A stretch of DNA of 38,322 bases from Holophagales bacterium (GTDB lineage Bacteria; Acidobacteriota; Thermoanaerobaculia; Multivoradales; Multivoraceae). The position numbers and the translations under genes are program-made. The stretch covers positions 13,578 through 51,899 of the forward strand of contig VXUF01000156.1 of assembly GCA_009837085.1 (NCBI GenBank). Direction: 5' to 3'. Positions 15,681-26,226 of the stretch are shown here, in pieces; positions within the stretch are counted from its first letter, which is position 1; each line of letters opens with the position of its first letter. The notes below the pieces were generated by a model, which saw only the letters and a list, made by a program, of their open reading frames with translations, was not told the DNA's origin and made no database searches.

Positions 15681-17654
15681 TCAGTTCGCGCCTTCGAGGT
15701 CCAACCAGATCGCCTCCAGCAGCCGAGGTACGTAGTTCCTGAATCGGCGGTCGAGGCCTTCGAGTTCACTCGGCAGGGCGTGCAGTCGTTCGCGCCACGC
15801 TTTGGCCTGCGGGCTCTGAGCGCCCAGGACGTCCGGTTCCAGATAGTCGAGCGCGTTGAGCGCGAGCAGGGCGTCGAAGAAGTCGTTGTCCTCGATCGAG
15901 GCTGAGGCCAGGAGTAGCTCCACCGCAGGCGCAAGGTCCCTCTCCTCGCCGAAACGGCCCAGAGCTTCGGCCGCCAGGATACGGACCGGCGGCGAAGGAT
16001 CGTCGAGCGCCAACCGGAGTTCGGTACCAGCCGCTCGCACCGCCTCCACACCGCGAGTGCGCAACCCGACAGTCGCCCACGCCCGGACCGCGGAGTCCGG
16101 GTCTCCGAGCATGCGGGTCAACCGGTCGATGTCCCCGCTGCCCCACCTCGACCGATCGGTAGCGAGCTCGGCCGCGGGCAGCACCCGCTCGATCTGGTAA
16201 CCGCCCTGGCCGTAGGTCCAGGGCACGCCACCCATGTCCGCCGCCCGGCGGTGCATCTCGCCTTCAGGCAGGAAACTGAGATCGCGAATCGTCATGAGCT
16301 GTCGCCGCAATGCCGCGGCCAGCCTCTCCCGCTCGGCTTCGTGTTCGGCTGAGCCGGCAAGGTTGTTCACCAGGTCCGGATCGTTCGCCAGGTCGTAGAG
16401 CTCCTCGCTCGGCTTCGCCCGCCAGAAGGCCGCCTGCGCGCCGTCGAGTTCACCCTCCTGAAACAGCCGCAGCCAGACCCGGCTCGTCGGCGTCTCCATC
16501 TGGTAGGAGAGCCGCTGGCCGTAGGGCCGGTCGACCAGGAAGTTGCGCGCGTAGAGATAGCGCTTGTCACGGACGCTCCGCACCAGGTCGTAGCGCTCGT
16601 CCATGCGGTCGGAGAAGCCGAACAGGAACTCGTTCGGCTCCGCCTCGTGGGCGCCCAGGAAGGCCCGCCCCTGGAGGTGCGGCGGCGGTTCGATCCCGGC
16701 CAGGCTCAGCATGGTCGGCGCGAAGTCGATGAACCCGACCAGCCGGTCCGTGCTGCCGCCGTCCTCGTAGTCCGGCGGCGCCAGGTGCCTGTACTTGCCG
16801 GGGACCGAGACGATGAGCGGCACATGGAGACCGGTCTGGAGCGCCGTGCGCTTGCCGCGCGGCAGGCCGGGACCATGATCGGCCCAGTAGAACACGATTG
16901 TGTCGTCCCCGAGGCCGGCAGCCTCGAGTTCCGCCAGCCGCTCCCCGACGAGCGCGTCCATCTCGGTCAACTTGTCGTGGTACTGGGCCCAGTCCTGCCG
17001 GACCTCGGCCGTGTCCGGGTGGTAGGCGGGCACGCGAACGCCGGCCGGGTCGTGGACCTGCGTGTGGGGACGCCGCCGGATCTGGCTCTCGTGGGTCACG
17101 GTGAAGTTGAACACGGAGAAGAACGGTGCCCCCTCCGGGCGATTCCGCCAGTGGGCCTGGCGGGACGACTCGTGCCACACGGCACCCTGGCCCCCGGGCT
17201 TCTCGAGGTTGTAGTCCTCCTTCGAGTTGTTCGTCACGTAGTAGCCCGCCTCGCGCAGGAACTGCGGGAAGAACCGGAAGCCGTCGGGCAGCCTGGACCG
17301 GCTGCGCATGTGCTGGGCGCCGGTGGACGACGGGTAGAGACCGCTGATGATCGTCGTGCGTGCCGGCGCGCACACCGGAACGGTCGACCAGGCGTTGCGG
17401 TAGACGAGCCCGCGGGCGGCGAGGCGATCGAGGTTCGGCGTGGTCGCGTAGTCGTCGCCGTAGGCGCCGAGATGCGGGCCGTTGTCCTCGCTCGAGACCC
17501 AGAGGATGTTCGGCGGCGGCAGGTCGGCGGGCGGTTGCGCGACCGTGGCGGATGTCGTGCCCGAGAGCAGGAGGAGCGTCAGCACCGGAAGACCGGCGGT
17601 TCGCGCCGGATGCCGGCGGGGACGCCGGCGCACCCAGTCCGGATCCCGTTGCAC
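15681..17654 (-). CDS. Exported sulfatase with C-terminal HEAT-like repeats
   Basis: This is a 657-residue type I sulfatase that hydrolyses sulfate esters, probably in the periplasm. Seen: NILWVSSEDNG with a metal-binding Asp near 57, and CAPAR at 95-99, where C95 is the formylglycine precursor in CxPxR. A later WADHGPGLPRGK segment carries metal and active-site residues. Residues about 510-640 form HEAT-like helical repeats (for example DPDSAVRAWATVGLRTRGVEAV and DDPSPPVRILAAEALGRFGEE), not part of the catalytic fold. No sulfatase-maturing enzyme is in the window, unless the radical SAM gene serves, which its motifs do not suggest. The GTG start at 17654 touches the stop of the CoA transferase; a GTG at 17633 is possible. 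The N-region is encoded by a dispersed hairpin repeat. Confidence 0.88.
   Translation of the reverse strand: MQRDPDWVRRRPRRHPARTAGLPVLTLLLLSGTTSATVAQPPADLPPPNILWVSSEDNGPHLGAYGDDYATTPNLDRLAARGLVYRNAWSTVPVCAPARTTIISGLYPSSTGAQHMRSRSRLPDGFRFFPQFLREAGYYVTNNSKEDYNLEKPGGQGAVWHESSRQAHWRNRPEGAPFFSVFNFTVTHESQIRRRPHTQVHDPAGVRVPAYHPDTAEVRQDWAQYHDKLTEMDALVGERLAELEAAGLGDDTIVFYWADHGPGLPRGKRTALQTGLHVPLIVSVPGKYRHLAPPDYEDGGSTDRLVGFIDFAPTMLSLAGIEPPPHLQGRAFLGAHEAEPNEFLFGFSDRMDERYDLVRSVRDKRYLYARNFLVDRPYGQRLSYQMETPTSRVWLRLFQEGELDGAQAAFWRAKPSEELYDLANDPDLVNNLAGSAEHEAERERLAAALRRQLMTIRDLSFLPEGEMHRRAADMGGVPWTYGQGGYQIERVLPAAELATDRSRWGSGDIDRLTRMLGDPDSAVRAWATVGLRTRGVEAVRAAGTELRLALDDPSPPVRILAAEALGRFGEERDLAPAVELLLASASIEDNDFFDALLALNALDYLEPDVLGAQSPQAKAWRERLHALPSELEGLDRRFRNYVPRLLEAIWLDLEGAN
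17612..17636. repeat. 25-bp hairpin repeat, copy 1, inside the sulfatase N-terminus
   Basis: The repeat consists of GCCGGCG, a GGGA loop, CGCCGGC and the tail GCACCCA (the first G of the tail follows the stem). It is identical over 25 bp to 35014-35038. Here, read on the minus strand, it encodes about WVRRRPRR, the basic part of the sulfatase signal peptide. It looks like a REP-type dispersed palindrome. Confidence 0.75.
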
Positions 17655-18869
17655 CTACACGACCCGTTCAGCCCGGAACGCGGCGATCTCGTCGCCCGAG
17701 TAGCCGAGTTCGCCCAGGATCTCGTCGGTGTGCTCGCCCAGCGTCGGCGCCCGGCGGCGGATCGTGGCCGGAGTCTCGGTCAGCCGCACCGACGGCTGCG
17801 CCACCGGCGCCGGCCGCGGCATGTCCGGATAGTCGAGCTCGGCAAAGGAGCCGACCTCCGCGATGTGCGGATCGTCCAGCGTCTGCTGCATCGAGTACAC
17901 CGGCCCCGAGGGGATCATCGCCGCGTTCAGGGTTTCCACCGCTTCCCCGGTCGACCGGGAAGCGCACCAGGCGGACATCCGCTCGCCGATCACGTCGCCG
18001 TGGTCGCCCCGCGAGAGATCGTCGGCGAAGCGCGGATCGTTCAGCCAGTCGATCTCGTCGTCCTCGCCTCCGGCGCCGTTGTCCTCGGCCATCAGGTCGA
18101 CCCAGCGCCTGAACAGCGGTTCGCCGATCACCGAGCACAGCACCCAGCCGTCGGCGGTGCGGAAGATGTCCCCCGGACCGGAGGTCTGCGACATGTTTCC
18201 CGTCGGCAGCCGGTTGCGCTCGATCACCGCCTGCTCGATCAGGTTCGCGTTGCCCATCATCAAGGCGGTCCTGAGCAGCGCACCTTCCACCATCTGCCCC
18301 TTGCCGGTCTGCTGACGCGCCATCAGGGCGGCCAGAGTGCCGTAGGCGCAGGAAAGCGCCGTCCCGAAATCGACGAAGGGCGCGGCCGCACGGCGAGGCT
18401 TGTCCGCGTCACCGGTCATGTACGCGATGCCGGACATCACCTGACCGATGCCGTCGAAGCCGACCCGGTCGCTGTAGCGGCCGCCCCGCCCGTAGGCCGA
18501 CACCGTGGTCAGGATGATGTCTTCCTTCACCTCGCGCAAGCTGTCCAGGTCGAGCCCCATCGCCTCAAGGGTCTTCGGCGGCAGGTTCGCCACCACGACG
18601 TCGGCCGTCGCCACCAGCCGTTTCACGATCTCGCGGCCCGCCGGCTTCATCGGATTCAGCGTCAGCGAGCGCTTGTTCCGGTTCATCTGCAAGAACATTC
18701 CGCCTTCGCCGCTCGGCGCCACCGGAGCAATGAACCGGTCTTCGCTGCCGCGGACCTTCTCCACCCGGATCACCTCGGCTCCGAGATCGCCGAGCAGGGC
18801 GGCGCAGAACGGTCCGGCGATGTAGCGGCCGAAGTCCAGGACACGGACGCCGGCGAGCACCTGATGCAT
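17655..18869 (-). CDS. CaiB/BaiF-family CoA transferase
   Basis: This 404-residue class III CoA transferase moves CoA between carboxylic acids. Seen: N-terminal VLDFGRYIAGPFCAALLGDLGAEVIRVE, FLQMNRNKRSL, and the catalytic aspartate D167 in AAPFVDFGTAL, at the position expected for the acyl-aspartyl intermediate (about 169 in formyl-CoA transferase). Unlike the racemase at 13 kb it lacks the H126/E241 pair, so transferase activity is favoured. GGGAG lies 6 nt before the ATG. The sulfatase starts immediately after its stop, so they are translated together. It is divergent from the F420-type oxidoreductase. Confidence 0.9.
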   Translation of the reverse strand: MHQVLAGVRVLDFGRYIAGPFCAALLGDLGAEVIRVEKVRGSEDRFIAPVAPSGEGGMFLQMNRNKRSLTLNPMKPAGREIVKRLVATADVVVANLPPKTLEAMGLDLDSLREVKEDIILTTVSAYGRGGRYSDRVGFDGIGQVMSGIAYMTGDADKPRRAAAPFVDFGTALSCAYGTLAALMARQQTGKGQMVEGALLRTALMMGNANLIEQAVIERNRLPTGNMSQTSGPGDIFRTADGWVLCSVIGEPLFRRWVDLMAEDNGAGGEDDEIDWLNDPRFADDLSRGDHGDVIGERMSAWCASRSTGEAVETLNAAMIPSGPVYSMQQTLDDPHIAEVGSFAELDYPDMPRPAPVAQPSVRLTETPATIRRRAPTLGEHTDEILGELGYSGDEIAAFRAERVV

Positions 18870-18918
18870 GGAGGCTCCCTGGGACGAAAACGGGGTTGTC
18901 TCGGGCGCGAAAGCGGAG

Positions 18919-18948
18919 ATCGTAGCAAGGCGAATGCTCCTCTATACT
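18919..18948. promoter_or_regulatory. Candidate divergent -10 boxes between CoA transferase and F420-type gene
   Basis: On the plus strand TATACT (18943-18948) lies 46 nt before the ATG at 18995. On the minus strand TACGAT (18919-18924) lies 49 nt before the ATG at 18869. The plus box context CTATACTCGCCCGCC resembles that at 12988. No clear -35 boxes are seen. Confidence 0.38.
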
Positions 18949-18994
18949 CGCCCGCCACTCTCGGACTTCAGAAGCACCAGGCCAGGAGAACGAC

Positions 18995-20002
18995 ATGAAG
19001 GTTGACGGCGGACTCCCCACCGATCTGCGCGAGGTTCCGGCCCGCATCCGCGAACTCGAAGACGCCGGCTTCGCGGCCGCGATGACCGCGGAAACGGCGC
19101 ACGATCCGTTCTTCCCGTTGCTGCTCGCCGCGGAGCACAGCGAGCGGATCGAGCTGATGACATCGATCGCGGTCGCCTTCGCCCGCACTCCGATGAACCT
19201 GGCGAACATCGGCCACGACCTGAACGCCTACTCGCAGGGCCGCCTGATTCTTGGTCTCGGCTCCCAGATCCGGCCCCACATCACGAAGCGCTTCAGCATG
19301 CCCTGGTCCCACCCGGCGCGGCGCATGCGGGAGTTCATCCTGGCAATGCGGGCGATCTGGTCGAACTGGTACGAGGGCGAGCGGCTTCGCTTCCAGGGTG
19401 AGTTCTACTCGCACACCCTGATGACCCCGATGTTCACGCCGACGAACACGGACCACGGCCCGCCCAGGGTCTTCCTGGCCGCGGTGGGACCCCTGATGAC
19501 CGAGGTCGCCGGCGAAGTGGCGGACGGCCTGATCGTCCATCCGTTCACCACCCAGTCCTACATGCGGGACGTGACTCTCCCCGCCGTCGCACGGGGACTC
19601 GCCACCGCGGGGCGTGACCGCTCCACGTTCGAGATCGCCTACCCCGGCTTCATCGTCTCCGGCCAGGACGAAAAGACGTTCGAGGAGACGAAGCGGGCGG
19701 TCAAGAAGCAGATCTCCTTCTACGGCTCGACTCCCGCCTACCGGCCGGTGCTCGAATCCGAGGGCTGGGGCGACCTTCAGCTTGAACTGAACCGCATGTC
19801 GAAGCAGGGTCAGTGGGACGAGATGGGTCTTCTCATCACCGACGAGATGCTCGACGCCTTCGCGGTCGTGGGCGAACCGGCCGACCTGGCCCGGGGCGTC
19901 CTCGACCGCTACGGCAAGGTCGTCGACCGGATGAGCCCCAACCTCCGCTTTCTCGACGAGGCGACGCAGCGCGACGTGATCGCCTCCCTGTCCGCGAACT
20001 GA
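18995..20002 (+). CDS. LLM-class F420-dependent-type oxidoreductase (TIGR03617-like)
   Basis: This 335-residue luciferase-like TIM-barrel protein is closest in appearance to the F420-dependent TIGR03617 group. Seen: VDGGLPTDLREVPARIRELEDAGF at the start, SQGRLILGLGSQIRPHITKRFSM in the core, and FLAAVGPLMTEVAGEVADGL. Such enzymes carry out hydride transfer from or to reduced F420; the substrate is unknown. AGGAGA about 7 nt before the ATG supports the start. The acyl-CoA synthetase begins 34 bp later on the same strand, so the two are probably an operon and act on the same substrate class. Confidence 0.9.
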   Translation: MKVDGGLPTDLREVPARIRELEDAGFAAAMTAETAHDPFFPLLLAAEHSERIELMTSIAVAFARTPMNLANIGHDLNAYSQGRLILGLGSQIRPHITKRFSMPWSHPARRMREFILAMRAIWSNWYEGERLRFQGEFYSHTLMTPMFTPTNTDHGPPRVFLAAVGPLMTEVAGEVADGLIVHPFTTQSYMRDVTLPAVARGLATAGRDRSTFEIAYPGFIVSGQDEKTFEETKRAVKKQISFYGSTPAYRPVLESEGWGDLQLELNRMSKQGQWDEMGLLITDEMLDAFAVVGEPADLARGVLDRYGKVVDRMSPNLRFLDEATQRDVIASLSAN

Positions 20003-20036
20003 GCCCGAACACCCGCCTCACAGGAGTCCGCCAAAG

Positions 20037-21626
20037 ATGAAGGAACTGATCTTTCACCGCCTGTTCGAGCCTGCCCTCAACTACAGCGGCGACCAGGAGT
20101 CGCTCGTCGACCGGGCCTACAGCGCAACGTTCGGCGAGCACGCCGACCGCACGATGCGCCTCTGCACCGCGCTCAGCGGCGAACTGGGCGTCGGCCGCGG
20201 CGACCGCTTCGCCGTGATGGCGCTCAACTGCCATGAGTACGTCGAGCTGTACCACGCCGCGTACCTCGGCGGCGGCGTGATCAACCCCCTGAACCTGCGC
20301 CTGGCCGGGAAGGAGCTCGACTACATCGTGCGTGACTCGGGCACCGAGGTCGCCTTTGTCGACAGGACCTTCGCGCCCCTGTTCGCCCAGGCGATGGCGC
20401 TGGCCGGCGACGACTGCACGGTCCGGCGCACCGTGCTGATCGGGGGCCCTGGCGACGACACGGACGCCCCTTACGACCTCCGCTACGAGGACCTGATCGC
20501 CGGCAGCGACCCGGTGCTTCCGGACGAGCCGGAGGAGACGGACCCGGTCGTCCTCATGTACACCGGCGGCACGACCGGACTGCCGAAAGGCGTCCTCTGT
20601 AATCAGCGTGCCGAGATCCTGAACACCTACCACGCAGCGATGAAGTTCCCGCAGCTCTCCGAAGGCACGGCGCTGCTGCAGACCCCGATCTTCCACGCCG
20701 CCTCCATGGTCGCGGTGATCGCAACCCAGACGATGGGCGGAAAGTTCGTGCTCATGCCGATGTTCGACCCGGGCGCCGCCATCGCCTTGATCGAGAAGTA
20801 CCAGGTGACGACGACCACCATGGTCCCGACGATGATCCACATGATGATGAGCCATCCGGACTTCGCGCCGGAGAAGCTCGCGTCGGTCCGCAACCTGGCC
20901 TACGGCGCGTCGCCGATGCCGGCGGCGCTGCTCGACCGTCTGCTCACCCTGTTCCCCGAGATGGAGATCGGACAGGGCTACGGGATGACGGAGAGTTCCT
21001 CCATCCTCACCGTTCTCGACACCGAGGACCACAAGGTCGGCGGCGACCGCCTGCGCTCGGTCGGGCGCGCCGTTCCCGGCGTCGTGCTGTCGATCCAGGA
21101 CGAGGGCGGCAACATCCTGCCTTCCGGCGAGGTCGGAGAGGTCTGTGCCAAGGGCGGCAACTACATGACCGAGTACTGGAACAAGCCGGAAGCGACCAAG
21201 GAGGCCTTCCGGGGTGGCTGGTACCACACCGGCGACGCCGGCTACCTGGACGAAGAGGGCTACCTGTTCCTGGTCGACCGGGTCAAGGACATGATCGTCT
21301 CGGGCGGCGAGAACGTCTACTCTGCCGAGGTCGAGAGCGCCATCTCGACCCACCCGGTCGTCGGCCAGGTGGCGGTGATCGGCATCCCCCATGAGGTCTG
21401 GGGCGAGCAGGTTCACGCGATCGTCGTGCCGAAGGAGGGCGCCGATGTCGACGAAGGAACGGAGGCCTCGATCATCAGCCACGCCCGTGAGTCGATTGCC
21501 GGCTACAAGGTGCCGAAGTCCGTCGAGTTCCGGACCGAAGCGCTTCCGCTGTCCGGCGCGATGAAGGTGTTGAAGCGCGAGCTGCGCGCCCCCTACTGGG
21601 AAGGCAAGGAGCGCGGCATCAACTGA
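20037..21626 (+). CDS. AMP-binding acyl-CoA synthetase
   Basis: This 529-residue ANL-superfamily enzyme activates a carboxylic acid with ATP and CoA to an acyl-CoA. Seen: P-loop YTGGTTGLPKG at 175-185, YGMTES in the middle, YHTGDAGYLDEEGYLFLVDRVKDM near residue 400-425, and a catalytic lysine K510 in LSGAMKVLKRELR, where the usual TGK reads AMK. AGGAG lies about 10 nt before the ATG. It would supply CoA esters to the racemase, CoA transferase and dehydrogenases in the window. It ends 6 bp from the convergent transporter stop. Confidence 0.93.
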   Translation: MKELIFHRLFEPALNYSGDQESLVDRAYSATFGEHADRTMRLCTALSGELGVGRGDRFAVMALNCHEYVELYHAAYLGGGVINPLNLRLAGKELDYIVRDSGTEVAFVDRTFAPLFAQAMALAGDDCTVRRTVLIGGPGDDTDAPYDLRYEDLIAGSDPVLPDEPEETDPVVLMYTGGTTGLPKGVLCNQRAEILNTYHAAMKFPQLSEGTALLQTPIFHAASMVAVIATQTMGGKFVLMPMFDPGAAIALIEKYQVTTTTMVPTMIHMMMSHPDFAPEKLASVRNLAYGASPMPAALLDRLLTLFPEMEIGQGYGMTESSSILTVLDTEDHKVGGDRLRSVGRAVPGVVLSIQDEGGNILPSGEVGEVCAKGGNYMTEYWNKPEATKEAFRGGWYHTGDAGYLDEEGYLFLVDRVKDMIVSGGENVYSAEVESAISTHPVVGQVAVIGIPHEVWGEQVHAIVVPKEGADVDEGTEASIISHARESIAGYKVPKSVEFRTEALPLSGAMKVLKRELRAPYWEGKERGIN

Positions 21627-21632
21627 GCCGCT

Positions 21633-23111
<1,479 letters not shown>

Positions 23112-23125
23112 GACGGGGGATTGTG

Positions 23126-25159
23126 TCACCTCGAGTCCGGCTGCACCGCCGCCGCCACGATCCGCAGGAGCGCGCTGCCGTAGCGCTTGACCGTGGTCGG
23201 ACCGACGCCGGGGATCGCCAGCAACTGGTTCCGGTCGGCCGGCCGCACGGCGGCCACGGCGACCATCGTGCGGTTGTGCAGCACCGTGTACGCCGGCAAC
23301 CGCTTCTCGCGCGCGACCTTTCCCCGCCACTCGCGCAGCGCCTCGACGAGTGCCGGATCCGCGTCCGACTCGGCGAACTCGATCGGAGCGACAGCCCCGC
23401 CGCGCCGGCGCCGGGCCGGGGGCTCGTCGGGCGGGTCGTCCGGCAGCAGAACCTGCTCCGCCAGGTCGACGCCCCGGCGCCGTCCGCCCGGCGTCAGGCC
23501 GGCTCGCTGATAGCGGATCGTCTCGCCGTCCTTCTGGAACGAGTCCTCCTCGACGAACAGGATTCGCGACTGGGCGAGGGCACCCAGCAGGTCTTCGAAC
23601 GCTCCGCGGTCGTACGACCCGTGCACGGCCCGGAAGTCCCGAAACAGGCGGCCGGTGCCCAGTCCGTCACGACGCCGGAGCAGCGACACGACCGTGCCCA
23701 TCGCCTGAACCTCCTCCGCGAGCGGCGCCCGGAAACGCCGCACCAGGCATGCCTCGGGCGCACAGACATCGCAAACGCCGCAGCGCCGGCCGCTGTCGGC
23801 GAGGTCGCCGAAGTGCCGCACCAGGCGCAGCATGCGGCAGCCCCGGTGGTCAGCGAAGCGGGTCATCTCGTCGATCTGGTCGAGCCGGTGTCGGCGCTGG
23901 ACGCGGTACGTCCGGTGCCACGAGTCCACGCCCCGCCGCACGCGGTAGCCGCCACCGATCACCGCGCCGCCGTGAATGCGTAGCTGATCCAGCGCGGCTT
24001 CGAACAGGTCCTCGCTGAAACGGAGGCGGCGTTGCACGTCCGCCTGTTCCCTCGGCTCCTCCGAAAGCACGCCGTGCAGCTCCTTGAGAACCCCGATCTC
24101 CGGATACGAGAGCCCGTGTAGAAACTCCTGGGTGCGGCGGTCGGCCCAAGAGTACAAGAGCAGGGCCCGCGCCTGCGCGCCGTCGCGACCGGCGCGGCCG
24201 ATCTCCTGGTAGTAGCCCTCGACCGAGGCCGGCATCGCCGTGTGGACAACCGTGCGGATGTCCGGCTTGTCGATTCCCATGCCGAAGGCCGTCGTGGCGA
24301 CAATGGCCTCCAGCTCACCTTCGAGAAAGGCGCCCTGTACACGGTCGCGTTCGGCTGCCGGCAGCCCGGCATGGTACGCGCCGCATGGAAACTCCTCGTT
24401 CAGCCGGGTCGCGAGCGACTCCGTTTCCTTGCGCGTCGGCGCGTAGACGATCGCGGGCCGGCGCCCCTCTTCGCCCAGCACCTCGGCAACGATCGCGGCG
24501 CGCGCCGAGGGTCGCTTCTGGATCACTTCCACCGCCAGGTTCTCGCGCCGGAAACCGTAGATGTAGCGCTGGTCGCCTTCAAGGTCGAGTTGAGCCGCAA
24601 TGTCGTCCTGGATGCGCGGCGTGGCGGTCGCGGTCAGAGCCAGCACCGGCGCCGGCCGCAGGCGCGGCAGGCGCCGCCCCAGAAGCCGGTAGTCGGGCCG
24701 GAAGTCGTGGCCCCACTGGGAGATGCAGTGCGCCTCGTCGACCGCGATCAGGGCCGGCCGGCAGCGCTCGAGGAACTCGATGAAGCCAGGCACGCCGAGG
24801 CGCTCGGGGGCGATGAACAGGAAGTCGAGCCCGCCGTCGCGGTAGAGCCTGCAGGCCTGGCGCGACTCACTCCGCGGGCGGCCCGAGTGGATCCGTTCGG
24901 CACGCAGGCCCAGCTCGCGCAGCTTCGCCGTCTGATCCTCCATCAGGGCAATCAGGGGCGAGAAGACCAGAGTCGGACCGCCTCGCAACAGGCCCGGAAG
25001 CTGGTAGCAGAGCGACTTGCCGGCGCCGGTCGGCATGACGACCAGGCCGTCGGCGCCGGCCGCCGTGCGACGGCACACTTCCTCCTGGTGTGGACGGAAG
25101 ACGGAATGGCCGAAGACGCTCCGCAGGCGCTGCTTCAGATCGAGAGCCGTTGCCTCCAC
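23126..25159 (-). CDS. recQ: ATP-dependent DNA helicase RecQ
   Basis: This 677-residue 3'-5' superfamily 2 helicase acts in recombination and repair. Seen: Walker A PTGAGKS at 43-49, DEAHCISQWGHDFRPDYRLLG at 141-161, a SAT-like TATATP, and the helicase C domain ending in GYYQEIGRAGRDG. The RQC zinc-binding cluster is CRMLRLVRHFG through CGVCDVC (four Cys), and a C-terminal HRDC-like domain includes AIPGVGPTTVKRYG. Length is slightly above the typical 600-610, with an Arg/Pro-rich linker (about 575-600) before HRDC. It starts with GTG, fixed by AGGAGG 9 nt upstream. Divergent from the GST-like gene. Confidence 0.96.
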   Translation of the reverse strand: MEATALDLKQRLRSVFGHSVFRPHQEEVCRRTAAGADGLVVMPTGAGKSLCYQLPGLLRGGPTLVFSPLIALMEDQTAKLRELGLRAERIHSGRPRSESRQACRLYRDGGLDFLFIAPERLGVPGFIEFLERCRPALIAVDEAHCISQWGHDFRPDYRLLGRRLPRLRPAPVLALTATATPRIQDDIAAQLDLEGDQRYIYGFRRENLAVEVIQKRPSARAAIVAEVLGEEGRRPAIVYAPTRKETESLATRLNEEFPCGAYHAGLPAAERDRVQGAFLEGELEAIVATTAFGMGIDKPDIRTVVHTAMPASVEGYYQEIGRAGRDGAQARALLLYSWADRRTQEFLHGLSYPEIGVLKELHGVLSEEPREQADVQRRLRFSEDLFEAALDQLRIHGGAVIGGGYRVRRGVDSWHRTYRVQRRHRLDQIDEMTRFADHRGCRMLRLVRHFGDLADSGRRCGVCDVCAPEACLVRRFRAPLAEEVQAMGTVVSLLRRRDGLGTGRLFRDFRAVHGSYDRGAFEDLLGALAQSRILFVEEDSFQKDGETIRYQRAGLTPGGRRRGVDLAEQVLLPDDPPDEPPARRRRGGAVAPIEFAESDADPALVEALREWRGKVAREKRLPAYTVLHNRTMVAVAAVRPADRNQLLAIPGVGPTTVKRYGSALLRIVAAAVQPDSR

Positions 25160-25168
25160 GCCGGGAAT

Positions 25169-25174
25169 CCTCCT
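25169..25174 (-). promoter_or_regulatory. Ribosome binding site for the GTG start of recQ
   Basis: AGGAGG on the minus strand ends 9 nt before the GTG at 25159 and settles that start codon. Confidence 0.75.
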
Positions 25175-25226
25175 AGGATCAGCCTCCTTCGTCTGACAAC
25201 GACTCCCCTCCAGGAGGCTTCTGCCA

Positions 25227-26225
25227 ATGGCCCGACCCTACCGAATCTTCGGCGGAGAACTCTCCCCCTACTCCATCAAGGTCCGCTCCTACTTCCGATA
25301 CAAGGGAATCCCCCACGAGTGGATCCCCCGCAGTCCGGCCAACCAGGACGAATTCCGGCGCTACGCCAGGCTGCCCCTGGTGCCCCTCGTCGTCACGCCC
25401 GACGACCGCGGCATGCAGGATTCGACGCCAATCATCGAGGCGATGGAGGCCGAGTTCCCCGAGCCATCCATCCACCCGCCCGACCCGACCGCGGCCTTCG
25501 TCTCGGTCCTGCTCGAGGAATTCGGCGACGAGTGGGGTAACAAGTGGATGTTCCACTACCGCTGGGCCCGACCCGCGGATCAGGAGTCCGGCGCCCGCCG
25601 CATCGCCCAGGGCATGAACCCTGACGCCGACGAGGAGACACTCGCGGCGATGACCGCCCAGGTCCGCGAGCGGATGGTTCCCCGGGTGTGGTTCGTCGGC
25701 TCGAACGAGCAGACCGCGGCGCAGATCGAGCAGTCGTTCCTCGACACGATCGACCTGATCGAGGGCCACCTCGACGGTCGCGACTACCTGTTCGGGAACC
25801 GTCCGGCGTTCGGCGACTTCGGCGTGGGCTTCCAGATGCACCAGGCCTGGACGGACCCGACGCCTGGTCGCCTGCTCGAGGAGAAGGCGCCCCGCACCGT
25901 GGCCTGGGTGAAGCGCCTGGTCGATCCGACCGCGAACGGCGAGTTCGAGGACTGGGCCTCTCTGGCGCCGACCCTGACGCCCCTGCTCGAACAGCAGGTG
26001 GGCGCGATCTTCCTGCCCTGGAGCGTCGCCAACGCTGCCGCTATCGCCACCGGCCAGGACGAGTTCTCGGTCGATGTCGCCAGTGGCGTGTGGACCCAGA
26101 AGCCGCAGAAGTACCATGCCAGGTCGCTGGCGGCACTCCGCGGAAAGTACGGCGAACTCTCCGGGCGTGGCGAGATCGACGGCGTGCTGGAGTCGACCGG
26201 CTGCCTGCAGTGGCTCGCGGCCTGA
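25227..26225 (+). CDS. Glutathione S-transferase-like protein
   Basis: This 332-residue protein has an N-terminal thioredoxin-like GST domain: FGGELSPYSIKVRSYFRYKG with a possible active-site Ser in SPYS (13-16), the cis-Pro region PLVPLVV, and MQDSTPIIEAMEAEFP resembling the glutathione-binding ES/DST motif. The C-terminal half is helical, as in GSTs, but is longer than the usual 200-230 residues. It may conjugate glutathione or serve another thiol-based role; glutathione use is not proven. AGGAGG 9 nt before the ATG supports the start. It lies between divergent recQ and the convergent enoyl-CoA hydratase. Confidence 0.82.
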   Translation: MARPYRIFGGELSPYSIKVRSYFRYKGIPHEWIPRSPANQDEFRRYARLPLVPLVVTPDDRGMQDSTPIIEAMEAEFPEPSIHPPDPTAAFVSVLLEEFGDEWGNKWMFHYRWARPADQESGARRIAQGMNPDADEETLAAMTAQVRERMVPRVWFVGSNEQTAAQIEQSFLDTIDLIEGHLDGRDYLFGNRPAFGDFGVGFQMHQAWTDPTPGRLLEEKAPRTVAWVKRLVDPTANGEFEDWASLAPTLTPLLEQQVGAIFLPWSVANAAAIATGQDEFSVDVASGVWTQKPQKYHARSLAALRGKYGELSGRGEIDGVLESTGCLQWLAA

Positions 26226-26226
26226 C

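Noticed and set aside
16647..18998. 783-codon plus-strand open frame opposite sulfatase and CoA transferase
   Set aside because: It crosses two real genes with catalytic residues intact; its own translation is low in hydrophobic structure and has no motif.
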